From NCBI RefSeq assembly GCF_050402865.1, contig NZ_BAABMF010000002.1, positions 124,001 through 188,000 of the forward strand: a stretch of DNA of 64,000 bases, in the 5' to 3' direction. The DNA comes from Clostridium_AF sediminicola (GTDB lineage Bacteria > Bacillota > Clostridia > Clostridiales > Clostridiaceae). The position numbers were made by a program, and so were the translations under genes. This document shows positions 7,411 through 15,824 of the stretch, in pieces. Position 1 is the stretch's first letter, and each line of letters starts with the position of its first letter. The notes below the pieces were generated by a model. It saw only the letters and a program-made list of their open reading frames with translations, searched no databases and was not told the DNA's origin.

Positions 7411-8853
7411 TTACTCTACATCATTTTTATTTTTTCCTACTAAAAAATTAGAGCCTTTTCCAAACTTAGTTACTTCAGTAGGAGGAACATTTAATTCTCT
7501 TGATAATATTTCAACAATTTTATTTGAACAGAAACCTGCTTGACATCTTCCCATACCAGCTCTTGTTCTTCTCTTAACTCCATCAATTGTTGTAGCACCC
7601 AAAGGGCCTCTAATAGCTCTTAAAATTTCACCTTCAGTAACAGTTTCACATCTACAGACAATTTTACCATAAGATGAGTCTTTTGCTATAATTTCTTTTC
7701 TTTCTTCATTAGTCATTTCTCTGAACTTTGGAATACCTTCTCTTATAGGATTAAAAGTTTTATCGATTTCAGGATGGAATTTTTCAACTATTATATCTCC
7801 AACCATCTTTGCAATTGCAGGTGCTGCTGTTAAACCTGGCGATTCTATTCCAATAGCATTTATAAAGTTCTTAGCATCTTCTGATTCTCCTATAATAAAA
7901 TCTCCTTTTTCAGAATGAGCTCTAAGCCCTGCAAATTGTGTTATTATAGATCTCATTGGAATTGAATTTATGCTAAATTTAGCTTTTTCTAAAACACTAT
8001 TAAGACCACCTGAAGTAGTATCAAAATCTTCTTTATCTTCTATATCAAGTGCAGTAGGTCCTAATAATAAATTTCCATCTACAGTTGGTGTTACAAGCAC
8101 ACCTTTTCCTAGTTTAGTTGGAAGTTGGAATAAAGTTCTAGAAACCATATCTCCTACTTCCTTGTCAAATAAAACATATTCACCTTTTCTTGCAATAATA
8201 TTGCACTTATTCTTACTAACCATGTTATTAAAAATATCTCCGTAAACTCCTGCTGCATTTACTATTAACTTTGTTTTTATATCGCCTTTATTTGTTTTCA
8301 TTAAGTATTCTTCTTGAACTTTTATTATATCATTAACTTCAGTTTCAAATCTAAACTCTATTCCATTTGTATATGCATTTTCTGCAAGAGCAATAGTCAT
8401 TTCATAAGGGCAAGTTATACCGCCTGTAGGAAGTGTTAAAACTGCTACTACACTCTCTGACAAATTAGGTTCTAAATTTAATGCTTCCTCTCGCTTCAAT
8501 ATTTCCATAGTATCAGGTAATCCATTTATCAAACCTCTTTGTCTCAATTCTTCTAGTTTACTAATATCCTCTTCATCAAAACATAAAACTAAAGATCCGC
8601 ATCTTTTAAACGGAAAGTCTAATTCTTCTGAAAGCTTGTCATACATTTCATTTCCTAAAACATTTAATTTTGCTTTTAGTGTTCCTGGAATAGGATCTTC
8701 TCCTGCATGAACAATAGCACTATTTGCTTTAGTTGTTCCACTTGCAACATCAATCTCTTTTTCAAGTACACAAATTTTTAATTGATACCTAGATAATTCT
8801 CTTGCAATAGCACATCCTGTAACACCCGCACCTATAATTGTAATATCAAACAT
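7411..8853 (-). CDS. FAD-dependent glycerol-3-phosphate dehydrogenase-type protein with [2Fe-2S] domain
   Basis: First gene of the three-gene unit, with 480 residues. The DAO-type FAD domain opens with ITIIGAGVTGCAIARELSR. The C-terminal 80 residues form a BFD-like domain with C400-x-C402 and C437-x4-C442, the ligand set of a [2Fe-2S] cluster. This matches the GlpA/LhgO group, which oxidises glycerol-3-phosphate or a similar hydroxy acid. ATG 8853 follows AAGGAGG. A good promoter and an intrinsic-terminator hairpin precede the gene, suggesting attenuation. Glycerol-3-phosphate as the substrate is inferred from the operon type; no glycerol kinase or facilitator is in the window. Confidence 0.85.
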   Translation of the reverse strand: MFDITIIGAGVTGCAIARELSRYQLKICVLEKEIDVASGTTKANSAIVHAGEDPIPGTLKAKLNVLGNEMYDKLSEELDFPFKRCGSLVLCFDEEDISKLEELRQRGLINGLPDTMEILKREEALNLEPNLSESVVAVLTLPTGGITCPYEMTIALAENAYTNGIEFRFETEVNDIIKVQEEYLMKTNKGDIKTKLIVNAAGVYGDIFNNMVSKNKCNIIARKGEYVLFDKEVGDMVSRTLFQLPTKLGKGVLVTPTVDGNLLLGPTALDIEDKEDFDTTSGGLNSVLEKAKFSINSIPMRSIITQFAGLRAHSEKGDFIIGESEDAKNFINAIGIESPGLTAAPAIAKMVGDIIVEKFHPEIDKTFNPIREGIPKFREMTNEERKEIIAKDSSYGKIVCRCETVTEGEILRAIRGPLGATTIDGVKRRTRAGMGRCQAGFCSNKIVEILSRELNVPPTEVTKFGKGSNFLVGKNKNDVE

Positions 8854-8880
8854 ATTCTTCCTCCTTTATAAAATAAAAAA

Positions 8881-8934
8881 AGAGCCTTAATTTAGGAAAC
8901 ATTTTTTGAAAAATATTTCCTAAATTAAGGCTCT
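8881..8934 (-). promoter_or_regulatory. Attenuator-like hairpin in the leader of the dehydrogenase operon
   Basis: A perfect 19-bp stem (8881-8899 with 8916-8934) followed on the minus strand by six T residues lies only 20 bases before the ribosome site of the first gene. It lies inside the transcript that starts near 8964, which also contains GACTGAGGCAGAGATATGAG just before the stem. That layout suits antitermination, as done by GlpP on glycerol operons of Firmicutes. The alternative is a simple terminator for the zinc-ribbon gene upstream. Confidence 0.65.
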
Positions 8935-8971
8935 CATATCTCTGCCTCAGTCATATTAACTTTATAACTTA

Positions 8972-9000
8972 ATGATAGCACAAGAAAATGGATATTGCAA
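8972..9000 (-). promoter_or_regulatory. Sigma-A-type promoter of the dehydrogenase operon
   Basis: Minus-strand -35 TTGCAA (8995-9000), 17-bp spacer and -10 TATCAT (8972-8977). The predicted start near 8964 gives a leader of about 110 bases containing the hairpin at 8881-8934. Confidence 0.65.
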
Positions 9001-9020
9001 TAAAAATTTATGCATATTCT

Positions 9021-9419
9021 CTATGATAGATTTTTATATCCACAATGAGGACAAAATGTATATGATAAATCTATCTCTCTGCCGCATCCTCTACATTTTA
9101 TATTATTGACTCTTCTTGTATAATTGTCATTTTCACTATAAACTTCAATCATATCATCATTCTTAATAACTAAGGATTCACCTTTTTCTAGATCTTTCCC
9201 TATTTCACTATTTAATTCAAATATAGTCTTACAACATCTTGATTTTAAATAGTATTTATTTCCCCAAGTGAATACAGGTATAAAAAATAAATGAAAATAG
9301 TTGTAGCTTTTACTCAATTTATAAACTGACATACTATTGCATCTTTTACATATAATATTCTGTATATCTTTTATTTCTTTTTCTTTTGTCCCTGCTCCAA
9401 ATACACCGAATATAAACAA
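9021..9419 (-). CDS. Zinc-ribbon domain protein of unknown function
   Basis: The protein has 132 residues with two cysteine pairs at each end: IICKRCNS near residue 25 and a pair in KSRCCKTIF, then IKCRGCGREI and FCPHCGYKNL at the C-terminus. The latter is a typical zinc-ribbon. The middle holds a hydrophobic YNYFHLFFIPVFTWGNKYY, typical of small zinc-ribbon proteins found in Clostridia. The start is TTG 9419, 7 bases after AGGAGG; no ATG is available. It lies between cobT and the dehydrogenase operon on the same strand. No function can be assigned. Confidence 0.75.
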   Translation of the reverse strand: MFIFGVFGAGTKEKEIKDIQNIICKRCNSMSVYKLSKSYNYFHLFFIPVFTWGNKYYLKSRCCKTIFELNSEIGKDLEKGESLVIKNDDMIEVYSENDNYTRRVNNIKCRGCGREIDLSYTFCPHCGYKNLS

Positions 9420-9448
9420 TTAATTTTCCTCCTAGTAAACTTATCTAC

Positions 9449-10534
9449 TCACTGTTCAAGATCATTTTCCCTAATATCCACATAATCATCTCTATTAAGT
9501 GATGCATCTTCAAAAGTTCCCATATTATTCATTATAGTTAGTGCTGCTTCTACTATATTGAAGGCAAGCGGACAACCTGATCCTTCCCCTAACCTCATAT
9601 TCAAATTTAAATATGGTTCCAAATTTAACTCATCCATAATATATTTTGCCCCAGGCTCCTGTGATAAATGTGAAGGTATCATAAATCCTCTTGAACTCTT
9701 GCATAATCTATAGGCACATAATGCAGCAATAGATGCAATAAATCCATCTATAACAATGGGAATTCTATTTTTTGCAGCACCTAAATAACATCCGCAAAGT
9801 CCTGCAATATCTAATCCTCCTACTTTGCCCATTACATCAAGTACATCATTACTATCAGGATTATTTATTTCAATAGCTTTTTTAATTACTCTTTTTTTAT
9901 GTTCGTATTGCTCTTCTGTAAGACCCGAACCTTTTCCTACTGTAATTTCGGTATCTAAACCTGATAATACAGTTAAAATTGCTGCTGAAGTTGTAGTATT
10001 TCCAACTCCCATTTCGCCTGTTCCAAGTAGATCAACTCCCTCTAAGGCAAGCTCATCTACAATATCTATGCCAATCTCTATAGCTTGTACAACTTCTTGT
10101 CTCGTCATAGCTGGTTCTTTTGCCATGTTTTTTGTTCCATATACTATTTTTTTGTTTAATATCTTTTCATTATTAAACTCTGCATTAACACCAATATCAA
10201 CTACAGTCATCTCAGAATTTACATGTTTAGCTAGTACATATACTCCTGTAATATCCTTGGTAAAATTGTTAGTAACAATTTCAGTTATATTTTGTGGGTT
10301 AGAACTATATCCTTCTTCTATAACACCATTATCTGCACACATAATAACGATATTTTTCTTATGTATCTTACTATGAACTTCACCGGTAATTCCCGCGATT
10401 TGAGCCGCTAATTCTTCTAATCGTCCTAGACTTCCAATAGGTTTTGTTAAATTATCTAGCCTATGCCAAGCTTTTTTCATTATATCTTCATAAAGTGGTT
10501 TAATTTCTGAAATTGTTTTTTCTAATTTTTCCAT
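9449..10534 (-). CDS. cobT: Nicotinate-nucleotide--dimethylbenzimidazole phosphoribosyltransferase CobT
   Basis: Makes alpha-ribazole phosphate for the lower ligand of cobalamin. The protein has 361 residues. Landmarks include NLTKPIGSLGRLEELA near the start, MCADNGVIEEG, GEMGVGNTTTSAAI in the middle, and the catalytic region RLGEGSGCPLAFNIVEAA near residue 320. ATG 10534 follows AAGGGGAT. No other cobalamin gene lies in the window and I see no cobalamin riboswitch in the 160 bases upstream, so the gene is isolated here. It may serve lower-ligand salvage or guided biosynthesis encoded elsewhere. Confidence 0.96.
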   Translation of the reverse strand: MEKLEKTISEIKPLYEDIMKKAWHRLDNLTKPIGSLGRLEELAAQIAGITGEVHSKIHKKNIVIMCADNGVIEEGYSSNPQNITEIVTNNFTKDITGVYVLAKHVNSEMTVVDIGVNAEFNNEKILNKKIVYGTKNMAKEPAMTRQEVVQAIEIGIDIVDELALEGVDLLGTGEMGVGNTTTSAAILTVLSGLDTEITVGKGSGLTEEQYEHKKRVIKKAIEINNPDSNDVLDVMGKVGGLDIAGLCGCYLGAAKNRIPIVIDGFIASIAALCAYRLCKSSRGFMIPSHLSQEPGAKYIMDELNLEPYLNLNMRLGEGSGCPLAFNIVEAALTIMNNMGTFEDASLNRDDYVDIRENDLEQ

Positions 10535-10681
10535 TATATTATCCCCTTCTATAAATAATTCATAATATTTATTTCATAGTATTATTATTCCTTATCTATA
10601 GTCTATCATTTAAAGAAATATGTTCAACCTATATGTAAAAGTCAAAAAAATATTTATAAATATTTATAATTTAATACAAAT

Positions 10682-10710
10682 AAAAACTCTATGATAATCA
10701 AAGAGTTTTT
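10682..10710 (-). terminator. Terminator overlapping the esterase stop codon
   Basis: Stem AAAAACTCT (10682-10690) with AGAGTTTTT (10702-10710). On the minus strand it is followed by a T-rich tract. The TGA stop of the esterase gene at 10698-10700 lies in the loop region. Confidence 0.78.
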
Positions 10711-11543
10711 ATTTTCTTTGTTTTAAACGCTAAGTTACCTAACCATTGAACACATAACTCTATCCAAGTAGCAACATGTGGCATTGATGGCATGTTTTCA
10801 TTACCTGTTTCCTCTGTGGCAAGAGATAAACCATGTGGTCCTTCAGGGTAAACATGTAATTCAAATGGAATATTATTTTTGCGTAAAGCTGTTGCAAACA
10901 ACAACGTATTCTCAACAGGTACAGCTGAATCTTCAAAAGTATGCCATAAAAATGTCGGTGGTACATTTGCATTTACCTGGAATTCTAAAGACAAATGCTG
11001 TCGTAGTTCTTCTCTTCCTTCTTCTCCTATCAAATTTTTAAAAGAACCTTTATGAGCAAATTCTCCAGACGTTATTACAGGATAACTCAATATCAATGCA
11101 TTAGGTTTATTCATACCTTTATTAATTAATAGTGTATTAAACAAATAATCTTTTTCAAAATGAACTGCTAAACTTGCAGCAACATGACCTCCTGCAGAAA
11201 AACCACAAACCGCAATCCTATCTCCATCAATTTTCCACTCTTCAGAATTTTCTCTTATAATACACATCGCTCTTGATACATCTAAAAGAGGTTGTGGGTG
11301 TTTTCTAGGGGATACACTATAATTCAAAACAAATGTATGGTATCCTGCAGCATTAAATTTCATAGCGATTGGTTCCGCCTCCCGCTCAGAAGTAAATTCA
11401 TAACCGCCGCCTGGGCATACCAAAATTGCAGGTCTTTTCTTTTCTCCACTTAAAATATAAGTATCCATAGTTGGCTTAAAACCATCAGTTCCTTCACTTT
11501 GATAATTTCCTGTTCCCCATATATCTATAGTTTTATTAATCAT
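10698..11543 (-). CDS. Alpha/beta hydrolase, acetyl-esterase type
   Basis: Serine hydrolase of 281 residues. It shows the oxyanion-hole stretch LVCPGGGY, the nucleophile elbow CGFSAGGH (Ser at about 123), an acid residue in HTFEDSAVP and a late His in PEGPHGLS, which make a complete triad. The family includes acetylxylan and other acetyl esterases acting on sugar esters. No signal peptide, so it acts in the cytoplasm. ATG 11543 follows AAAGGTGGGG by 7 bases and is preferred to the TTG at 11573. It ends in its own terminator. Substrate unknown. Confidence 0.88.
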   Translation of the reverse strand: MINKTIDIWGTGNYQSEGTDGFKPTMDTYILSGEKKRPAILVCPGGGYEFTSEREAEPIAMKFNAAGYHTFVLNYSVSPRKHPQPLLDVSRAMCIIRENSEEWKIDGDRIAVCGFSAGGHVAASLAVHFEKDYLFNTLLINKGMNKPNALILSYPVITSGEFAHKGSFKNLIGEEGREELRQHLSLEFQVNANVPPTFLWHTFEDSAVPVENTLLFATALRKNNIPFELHVYPEGPHGLSLATEETGNENMPSMPHVATWIELCVQWLGNLAFKTKKIKTL

Positions 11544-11660
11544 ATTAATTCCCCACCTTTCAAAAACTATCAATACACAATGATTATAAATTGCGAAGAA
11601 AAGAACTTCGTCTTTTATTTCTATTACAACCTAACCTCTAAAGTTCTCTCAATATACCCC

Positions 11661-12839
11661 TTATTTATAAGCTTCTTCAAGAATTCCCTTAATCTCATCA
11701 ACAGATAATTTATATCTATCAACTTTAAAAAGCCCTCCCATTGTATCTAATGAATTTTTTGCAATATCTCCAATTTCTTTTCTTTCTATTCCATAATCGG
11801 ACATTTTGAGATTATTCACATTACATTTTTTCATTAAATGACAAAGCGCGCTAACAAATATTTTTGATTTATCAGTTTCTTCTGACATTCCTACATCTTC
11901 TCCCATAGCTCTTGCCATATCTATAAATCTCTCTGGCACTTTATCACTAAAGAAATTATAATAAGCTTCCGATAGCATTATTAATCCTGCTCCATGAGGT
12001 AGCTCAGGATGATATGCACTAAGAGCATGCTCCATAGCATGTTCAGAAGTACAACTTGAAGTTGACTCTACTAAACCCGAAAGAGTATTTGCCAAAGCAA
12101 CATTTGTTCTAGCTTCTATATTATCTGGTTCATTAACAGCAACAGGAAGATATTTTGCAATAAGTTCTATGCTTTTCAATGCATACATATCACTCATAGG
12201 ATTAGCAATTTTTGCAATATAACCTTCTACAGCATGGAATAAAGCATCAAATCCCTGAAAAGCAGTTAAATGTGGTGGTACAGTAAGCATAAGTTCAGGA
12301 TCAACTATAGAAATAAGAGGAAATGTTTCTGAAGTTCCAAATCCAATTTTCTCATTTGTATCCTCTTTAGTAATAACAGTCCATGGATCTGCTTCAGTTC
12401 CAGTTCCTGCTGTAGTAGTAATTGCAACAATTGGCAGGACACCATTTTTGAGCGGTCTTCCACCACCAGACCCTCCATAAATGTAATCCCAATAATCTCC
12501 TGGATTTTTAGCCATTATAGCGATACTTTTAGCAGAATCAATACTACTTCCCCCACCTAGGCCAATGACAAAATCACAATTTTCATCTTTAGCTAGTTTA
12601 GCACCTTCCATTACGTGAGATTTAATAGGATTAGGAAGTATCTTATCGTAAACAATACTTTCAACGTTATTTTCTTTTAGTAAAGAGATAACCCTATCTA
12701 AATATCCATTCTTCCGCATTGATGTTCCGTTTGAAATAACAATAAGCGCTTTTTCACCTGGTAATTTAATTTTAGCTAACTTATTCAATTTACCCTGTCC
12801 AAACATAATTTTTGTCGGTATAAAATAATCAAATTTCAT
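11661..12839 (-). CDS. Iron-containing alcohol dehydrogenase
   Basis: NAD(P)-dependent group III dehydrogenase with 392 residues. The nucleotide-binding half shows GLGGGSSIDSAKSIA and TTAGTGTEADPWTVI. The metal-binding half shows GFDALFHAVEGYIAK and AMEHALSAYHPELPHGAGL, supplying the Asp and three His ligands. The sequence resembles butanol or lactaldehyde dehydrogenases of Clostridia, but the alcohol or aldehyde used cannot be told. ATG 12839 follows TTGGAGG. The PH-domain gene lies 28 bases upstream on the same strand, so the two could be cotranscribed. Confidence 0.93.
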   Translation of the reverse strand: MKFDYFIPTKIMFGQGKLNKLAKIKLPGEKALIVISNGTSMRKNGYLDRVISLLKENNVESIVYDKILPNPIKSHVMEGAKLAKDENCDFVIGLGGGSSIDSAKSIAIMAKNPGDYWDYIYGGSGGGRPLKNGVLPIVAITTTAGTGTEADPWTVITKEDTNEKIGFGTSETFPLISIVDPELMLTVPPHLTAFQGFDALFHAVEGYIAKIANPMSDMYALKSIELIAKYLPVAVNEPDNIEARTNVALANTLSGLVESTSSCTSEHAMEHALSAYHPELPHGAGLIMLSEAYYNFFSDKVPERFIDMARAMGEDVGMSEETDKSKIFVSALCHLMKKCNVNNLKMSDYGIERKEIGDIAKNSLDTMGGLFKVDRYKLSVDEIKGILEEAYK

Positions 12840-12867
12840 ATAAAAGCCTCCAATTCTAAGTTAATAT

Positions 12868-13245
12868 TTATTTGAAAATGTAATCTGCTAATGTCTTTTG
12901 AATGTCATAGATACTTTTGTCATTTTTAAATTGCTTATCCACTGGCATGCTCGTTCCTGATATCCATATTTTTAGTTCTGAATCTAAATCAAAGTGGCCA
13001 GCTGATTCTACGCTAAAGTGAGTAATGCTTTTGTATGGAATAGAATGATATTCTGTCTTTTTCCCTGTCATTCCCTGTTTATCCACAAGAATTAATCTTT
13101 TATTTGTAAACACAAACAAATCTCTTACCAATTTATATGCTTTTTCTACTCTTTCGATATCTGCAAGTATCGGCTGAAATTCATTTTCTATTTTTTCAAT
13201 ATCAATTTCACTTGCATTACCCATTAGTCCGCTTAGTATTCCCAT
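12868..13245 (-). CDS. Bacterial PH-domain protein (YozO-like)
   Basis: The protein has 125 residues and starts MGILSGLMGNAS, followed by a pleckstrin-homology-like fold with LFVFTNKRLILVDKQGMTG, YHSIPYKSITHFSVE and SELKIWISG. This is the signature of the bPH_1 family of small cytoplasmic proteins in Firmicutes. ATG 13245 follows AAGGAGG. The role of these proteins is not known. It shares a strand with the alcohol dehydrogenase downstream, with a 28-base gap. Confidence 0.85.
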   Translation of the reverse strand: MGILSGLMGNASEIDIEKIENEFQPILADIERVEKAYKLVRDLFVFTNKRLILVDKQGMTGKKTEYHSIPYKSITHFSVESAGHFDLDSELKIWISGTSMPVDKQFKNDKSIYDIQKTLADYIFK

Positions 13246-13330
13246 TATAATAGCCTCCTTTTTTATTTCCTTTTTTTAGTTTATAATATTATTCTTATAA
13301 TCTCAATGTAAATTTTTTTAAATTATTAAT

Positions 13331-13366
13331 AAAAAAAATTCAGAAAGAGAATTTTCTCTTCCTGAA
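13331..13366 (-). terminator. Terminator of pgmB
   Basis: Stem formed by TTCAG-AA-AGAGAA (13339-13351) and TTCTCTTCCTGAA (13354-13366), followed on the minus strand by eight T residues (13331-13338). It lies 13 bases after the pgmB stop. Confidence 0.85.
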
Positions 13367-13378
13367 TAAAATCATAAC

Positions 13379-14059
13379 TTACTTATTAGTTAAGTATTTA
13401 GAATTATACATATTTTTTATATTCTCTAAACTTAATTCATTTGTATTAGATACCATCATATCAGCTTTTCTCATTGATACTTTTTCTCCAACTCCTACCG
13501 AGAACATCTTTGCAGAATTTATTGCATCTATCCCTGCTTCCGCATCTTCAACCCCAATACAATACTTTGGTTCAATTCCTAACCCGTTAGCAGCCATTAA
13601 AAAAATATCCGGTGCTGGTTTACTATTATTGCATATAGCAGCATCTGCAATAAAATCAAAATAATCTCCAACTTGAAGCCCCTTAATAACCGTCAAAGCA
13701 TTCTTACTAGCTGATGCTAATCCAATTTTTATATTTCTTCTTTTTAGTTCTTTCAATAAGTCTTCTATGCCTGGAAGTAAGTCATTTTTAGTTATTTTCT
13801 GTATTAATTCCTTATAAAAATCGTTTTTATCTGTTGCTAACTGAATTTTTTCATCATAAGAAAATTCATTCTGCATATCTCCTCTTTCCAAAATCTTTTC
13901 TAATGAATCCATTCTGCTTATACCTTTTAAATTTTCATTAAATTCTCTGTCAAATGATATATTTAGAGTATCAGAGGTTTTCTTCCAAGCAAGGTAATGG
14001 TACTCCGCAGTATCTGTTATTACTCCATCTAAGTCAAATATAAAAGCTTTTATGCACAT
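13379..14059 (-). CDS. pgmB: Beta-phosphoglucomutase
   Basis: HAD-superfamily enzyme of 226 residues that interconverts beta-glucose-1-phosphate and glucose-6-phosphate after phosphorolysis of maltose or trehalose. It has the nucleophile and acid pair in FDLDGVITDTAEYHY (D8 and D10), the helical cap, LASASKNA (motif II), SKPAPDIFL and GVEDAEAGIDA (motifs III and IV). The closeness to PgmB rather than other HAD phosphatases rests on the cap sequence and TAEYHYLAWK. No disaccharide phosphorylase lies nearby. A LacI-type palindrome lies 34 bases upstream of the start codon. Confidence 0.85.
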   Translation of the reverse strand: MCIKAFIFDLDGVITDTAEYHYLAWKKTSDTLNISFDREFNENLKGISRMDSLEKILERGDMQNEFSYDEKIQLATDKNDFYKELIQKITKNDLLPGIEDLLKELKRRNIKIGLASASKNALTVIKGLQVGDYFDFIADAAICNNSKPAPDIFLMAANGLGIEPKYCIGVEDAEAGIDAINSAKMFSVGVGEKVSMRKADMMVSNTNELSLENIKNMYNSKYLTNK

Positions 14060-14092
14060 TATAATCTCCCCTTTTTTTAAAATTATTAAATT

Positions 14093-14110
14093 TGCGCAAA
14101 CGTTTGTACA
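14093..14110 (-). promoter_or_regulatory. LacI/CcpA-type operator upstream of pgmB
   Basis: TGCGCAAACGTTTGTACA is a palindrome around a central CG, in the style of LacI-family operators and cre sites. It lies 34-51 bases before the pgmB start. No LacI-family regulator gene lies in the window, so the protein that binds it is unknown. Confidence 0.6.
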
Positions 14111-14333
14111 GTGCCATAAAATTTTCCCTTGCTCTTATTATATAATCATAATCTTACTTTTTTCAATATATTTTTAATATTAGATGTAATTATTCTATAT
14201 TTTAATAATTCCACCTTTATTTTTCGTTCACCATAGATGGACAATTATTTTGTCTCTTTCTTAAACTTGTTAAAATAATATTTTAAAGTTTTCAAGTTTG
14301 ATATTACAAAATGTTATAAATTTAATTTTGCAC

Positions 14334-14370
14334 AGCAAAAAAGACAGTAATCTTTATGATTACTGTCTTT
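14334..14370 (-). terminator. Terminator of tRNA-Trp
   Basis: Perfect 13-bp stem AAAGACAGTAATC (14340-14352) with GATTACTGTCTTT (14358-14370), followed on the minus strand by six T residues. It is 6 bases from the 3' end of the tRNA. Confidence 0.85.
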
Positions 14371-14375
14371 GAATC

Positions 14376-14451
14376 TGGCAGGGGCACCAGGACTTGAACC
14401 CGGAACCAATGGTTTTGGAGACCACTACTCTACCAATTGAGCCATACCCCT
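14376..14451 (-). tRNA. tRNA-Trp (anticodon CCA)
   Basis: The minus strand folds as a full cloverleaf of 76 bases including encoded 3' CCA. Acceptor AGGGGTA pairs with TGCCCCT with one G-U. The anticodon loop is CTCCAAA, giving CCA. The T arm has GGTTCAAGTCC. A terminator follows at 14340-14370, so this is a single-tRNA unit. The rest of the 590-base space between pgmB and tsaE has no gene, only a perfect 14-bp inverted repeat at 14504-14535. Confidence 0.97.
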
Positions 14452-14503
14452 TCACAACGAAATTAATTATATCATAATAATTTTAACCGCGCAAGCTTTT
14501 TTT

Positions 14504-14535
14504 AAAATTAACATAATAAAAATTATGTTAATTTT
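14504..14535. repeat. Inverted repeat between tRNA-Trp and tsaE
   Basis: AAAATTAACATAAT (14504-14517) is repeated inverted at 14522-14535 with a 4-base loop. It is very AT-rich and lies about 120 bases before tsaE. It could be a weak transcription barrier; role unknown. Confidence 0.45.
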
Positions 14536-14652
14536 CTGCAATGATTGTGAATTCTATGTTATTCATTATTATTTGTATTTAGCTTTTCTTTTTACTCATT
14601 ATAAGATAAAATAACAAATGAATCAATAATTTAATCATATGGAGTGAATACC

Positions 14653-15111
14653 ATGGAATTTATAGTAGATAATTTAGATAAAACATTCAACATAGGGTAT
14701 CAACTGGGTCAACTTGCCAATAGTGGGGATATAATATGCTTGATTGGGGATTTAGGTACAGGTAAAACTCACATCACAAAAGGAATTGCAAGAGGACTTT
14801 CAATTGATGATCATATTACTAGTCCTACATTTACAATTGTAAATGAATATTTAGGAAGATTAAAATTCTATCATTTTGATGTTTATAGAGTAAATGACCC
14901 TGATGAAATTTCTGCAATTGGTTTTGATGAGTATATTTTTAGTGATGCTGTTTCTGTTATTGAATGGGCGAATTATATTGAAGAACTTCTTCCAAAAGAT
15001 AGACTAACAATTCATATAGATAAACTTCCACAACTTGGTGAAGATTTCAGAAAGATTAAAATAGAATGGACTAGTGAAAGATTCCAATATATAGAGGAGA
15101 TAAAATTATGA
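14653..15111 (+). CDS. tsaE: tRNA threonylcarbamoyladenosine biosynthesis ATPase TsaE
   Basis: P-loop ATPase of 152 residues that drives turnover of the TsaBD complex during t6A synthesis. Walker A is GDLGTGKT at about 34-41, then SPTFTIVNEY and the HFDVYRV region that carries the Walker B-like acid. ATG 14653, 8 bases after GGAG, is preferred to a GTG at 14644 that overlaps the ribosome site. Its stop overlaps the tsaB start (ATGA), so the two are translationally coupled. It starts the tsaE-tsaB-rimI operon. Confidence 0.95.
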   Translation: MEFIVDNLDKTFNIGYQLGQLANSGDIICLIGDLGTGKTHITKGIARGLSIDDHITSPTFTIVNEYLGRLKFYHFDVYRVNDPDEISAIGFDEYIFSDAVSVIEWANYIEELLPKDRLTIHIDKLPQLGEDFRKIKIEWTSERFQYIEEIKL

Positions 15112-15824
15112 AAGTAATAAGTGTAGATTCCTCTACTACGTCTGCTACTTGTGCCGTGGTAGAGAATAACAAACTCTTAGGTGAAATTACCTATAATGAT
15201 AAAAAACAACATTCAGTAGTTTTAATGAGTCAAATAGATGTTTTGTTGAAAAATTTGAATTTAACTATTGAAGAGATAAATGGTTTTGTTGTATCTAAAG
15301 GACCAGGTTCCTTCACAGGGCTAAGAATAGGTATGGCCACTATTAAAGGTTTAGCACAACCTTTAAACAAACCTGTAGCTGCTATATCATCTCTTGATGC
15401 TTTAGCATTTAATATGGCTTATACACAGGGCATAATCTGTCCAATAATGGATGCTCTAAGAGATAATGTCTATACCGCACTATATTCTTTTGAAGGAAAA
15501 TCTCTTGTTAGATTAACTGACTATATGGCAATTCATATTGATGAACTAATAAACATTTTGCAATCAAAAAATGAAAAATCAACGACTTTCATTGGAGATG
15601 CTGTACCAAAATTTAGAGAAAAATTATATAATAATTTTGAAAATACTTTTTTTGCACCTATACATTTAAATGTGGTGAAAGCGTCCTCTTTAGGCGAATT
15701 GGGTATTAAAAAATTATTAAATGGTGAGAATGAAAATATATTTAGTTTAGCTCCTATTTATCTAAAAAAATCCCAAGCCGAAAGGGAGTACGATAAAAAA
15801 ATGGAGATGAAAAGTAATGCATAA
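15108..15824 (+). CDS. tsaB: tRNA threonylcarbamoyladenosine biosynthesis protein TsaB
   Basis: Non-catalytic ASKHA-fold partner of TsaD, with 238 residues. Typical pieces are ISVDSSTTSATCAVV at the start, VSKGPGSFTGLRIGMATIKG at about 61-80 and the region PIMDALRDNVYTALY. It overlaps tsaE by 4 bases and rimI by 8, as in the common tsaE-tsaB-rimI operon. TsaD is encoded 10 kb away in this window on the other strand. Confidence 0.95.
   Translation: MKVISVDSSTTSATCAVVENNKLLGEITYNDKKQHSVVLMSQIDVLLKNLNLTIEEINGFVVSKGPGSFTGLRIGMATIKGLAQPLNKPVAAISSLDALAFNMAYTQGIICPIMDALRDNVYTALYSFEGKSLVRLTDYMAIHIDELINILQSKNEKSTTFIGDAVPKFREKLYNNFENTFFAPIHLNVVKASSLGELGIKKLLNGENENIFSLAPIYLKKSQAEREYDKKMEMKSNA

Noticed and set aside
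9825..10376. A 183-codon plus-strand frame within cobT
   Set aside because: It is a shadow of cobT, has low-complexity hydrophobic composition and no ribosome site.
10535..10697. Cobalamin riboswitch before cobT
   Set aside because: I looked for the B12-box and the paired arms on the minus strand and found none; the stretch is short and AT-rich.
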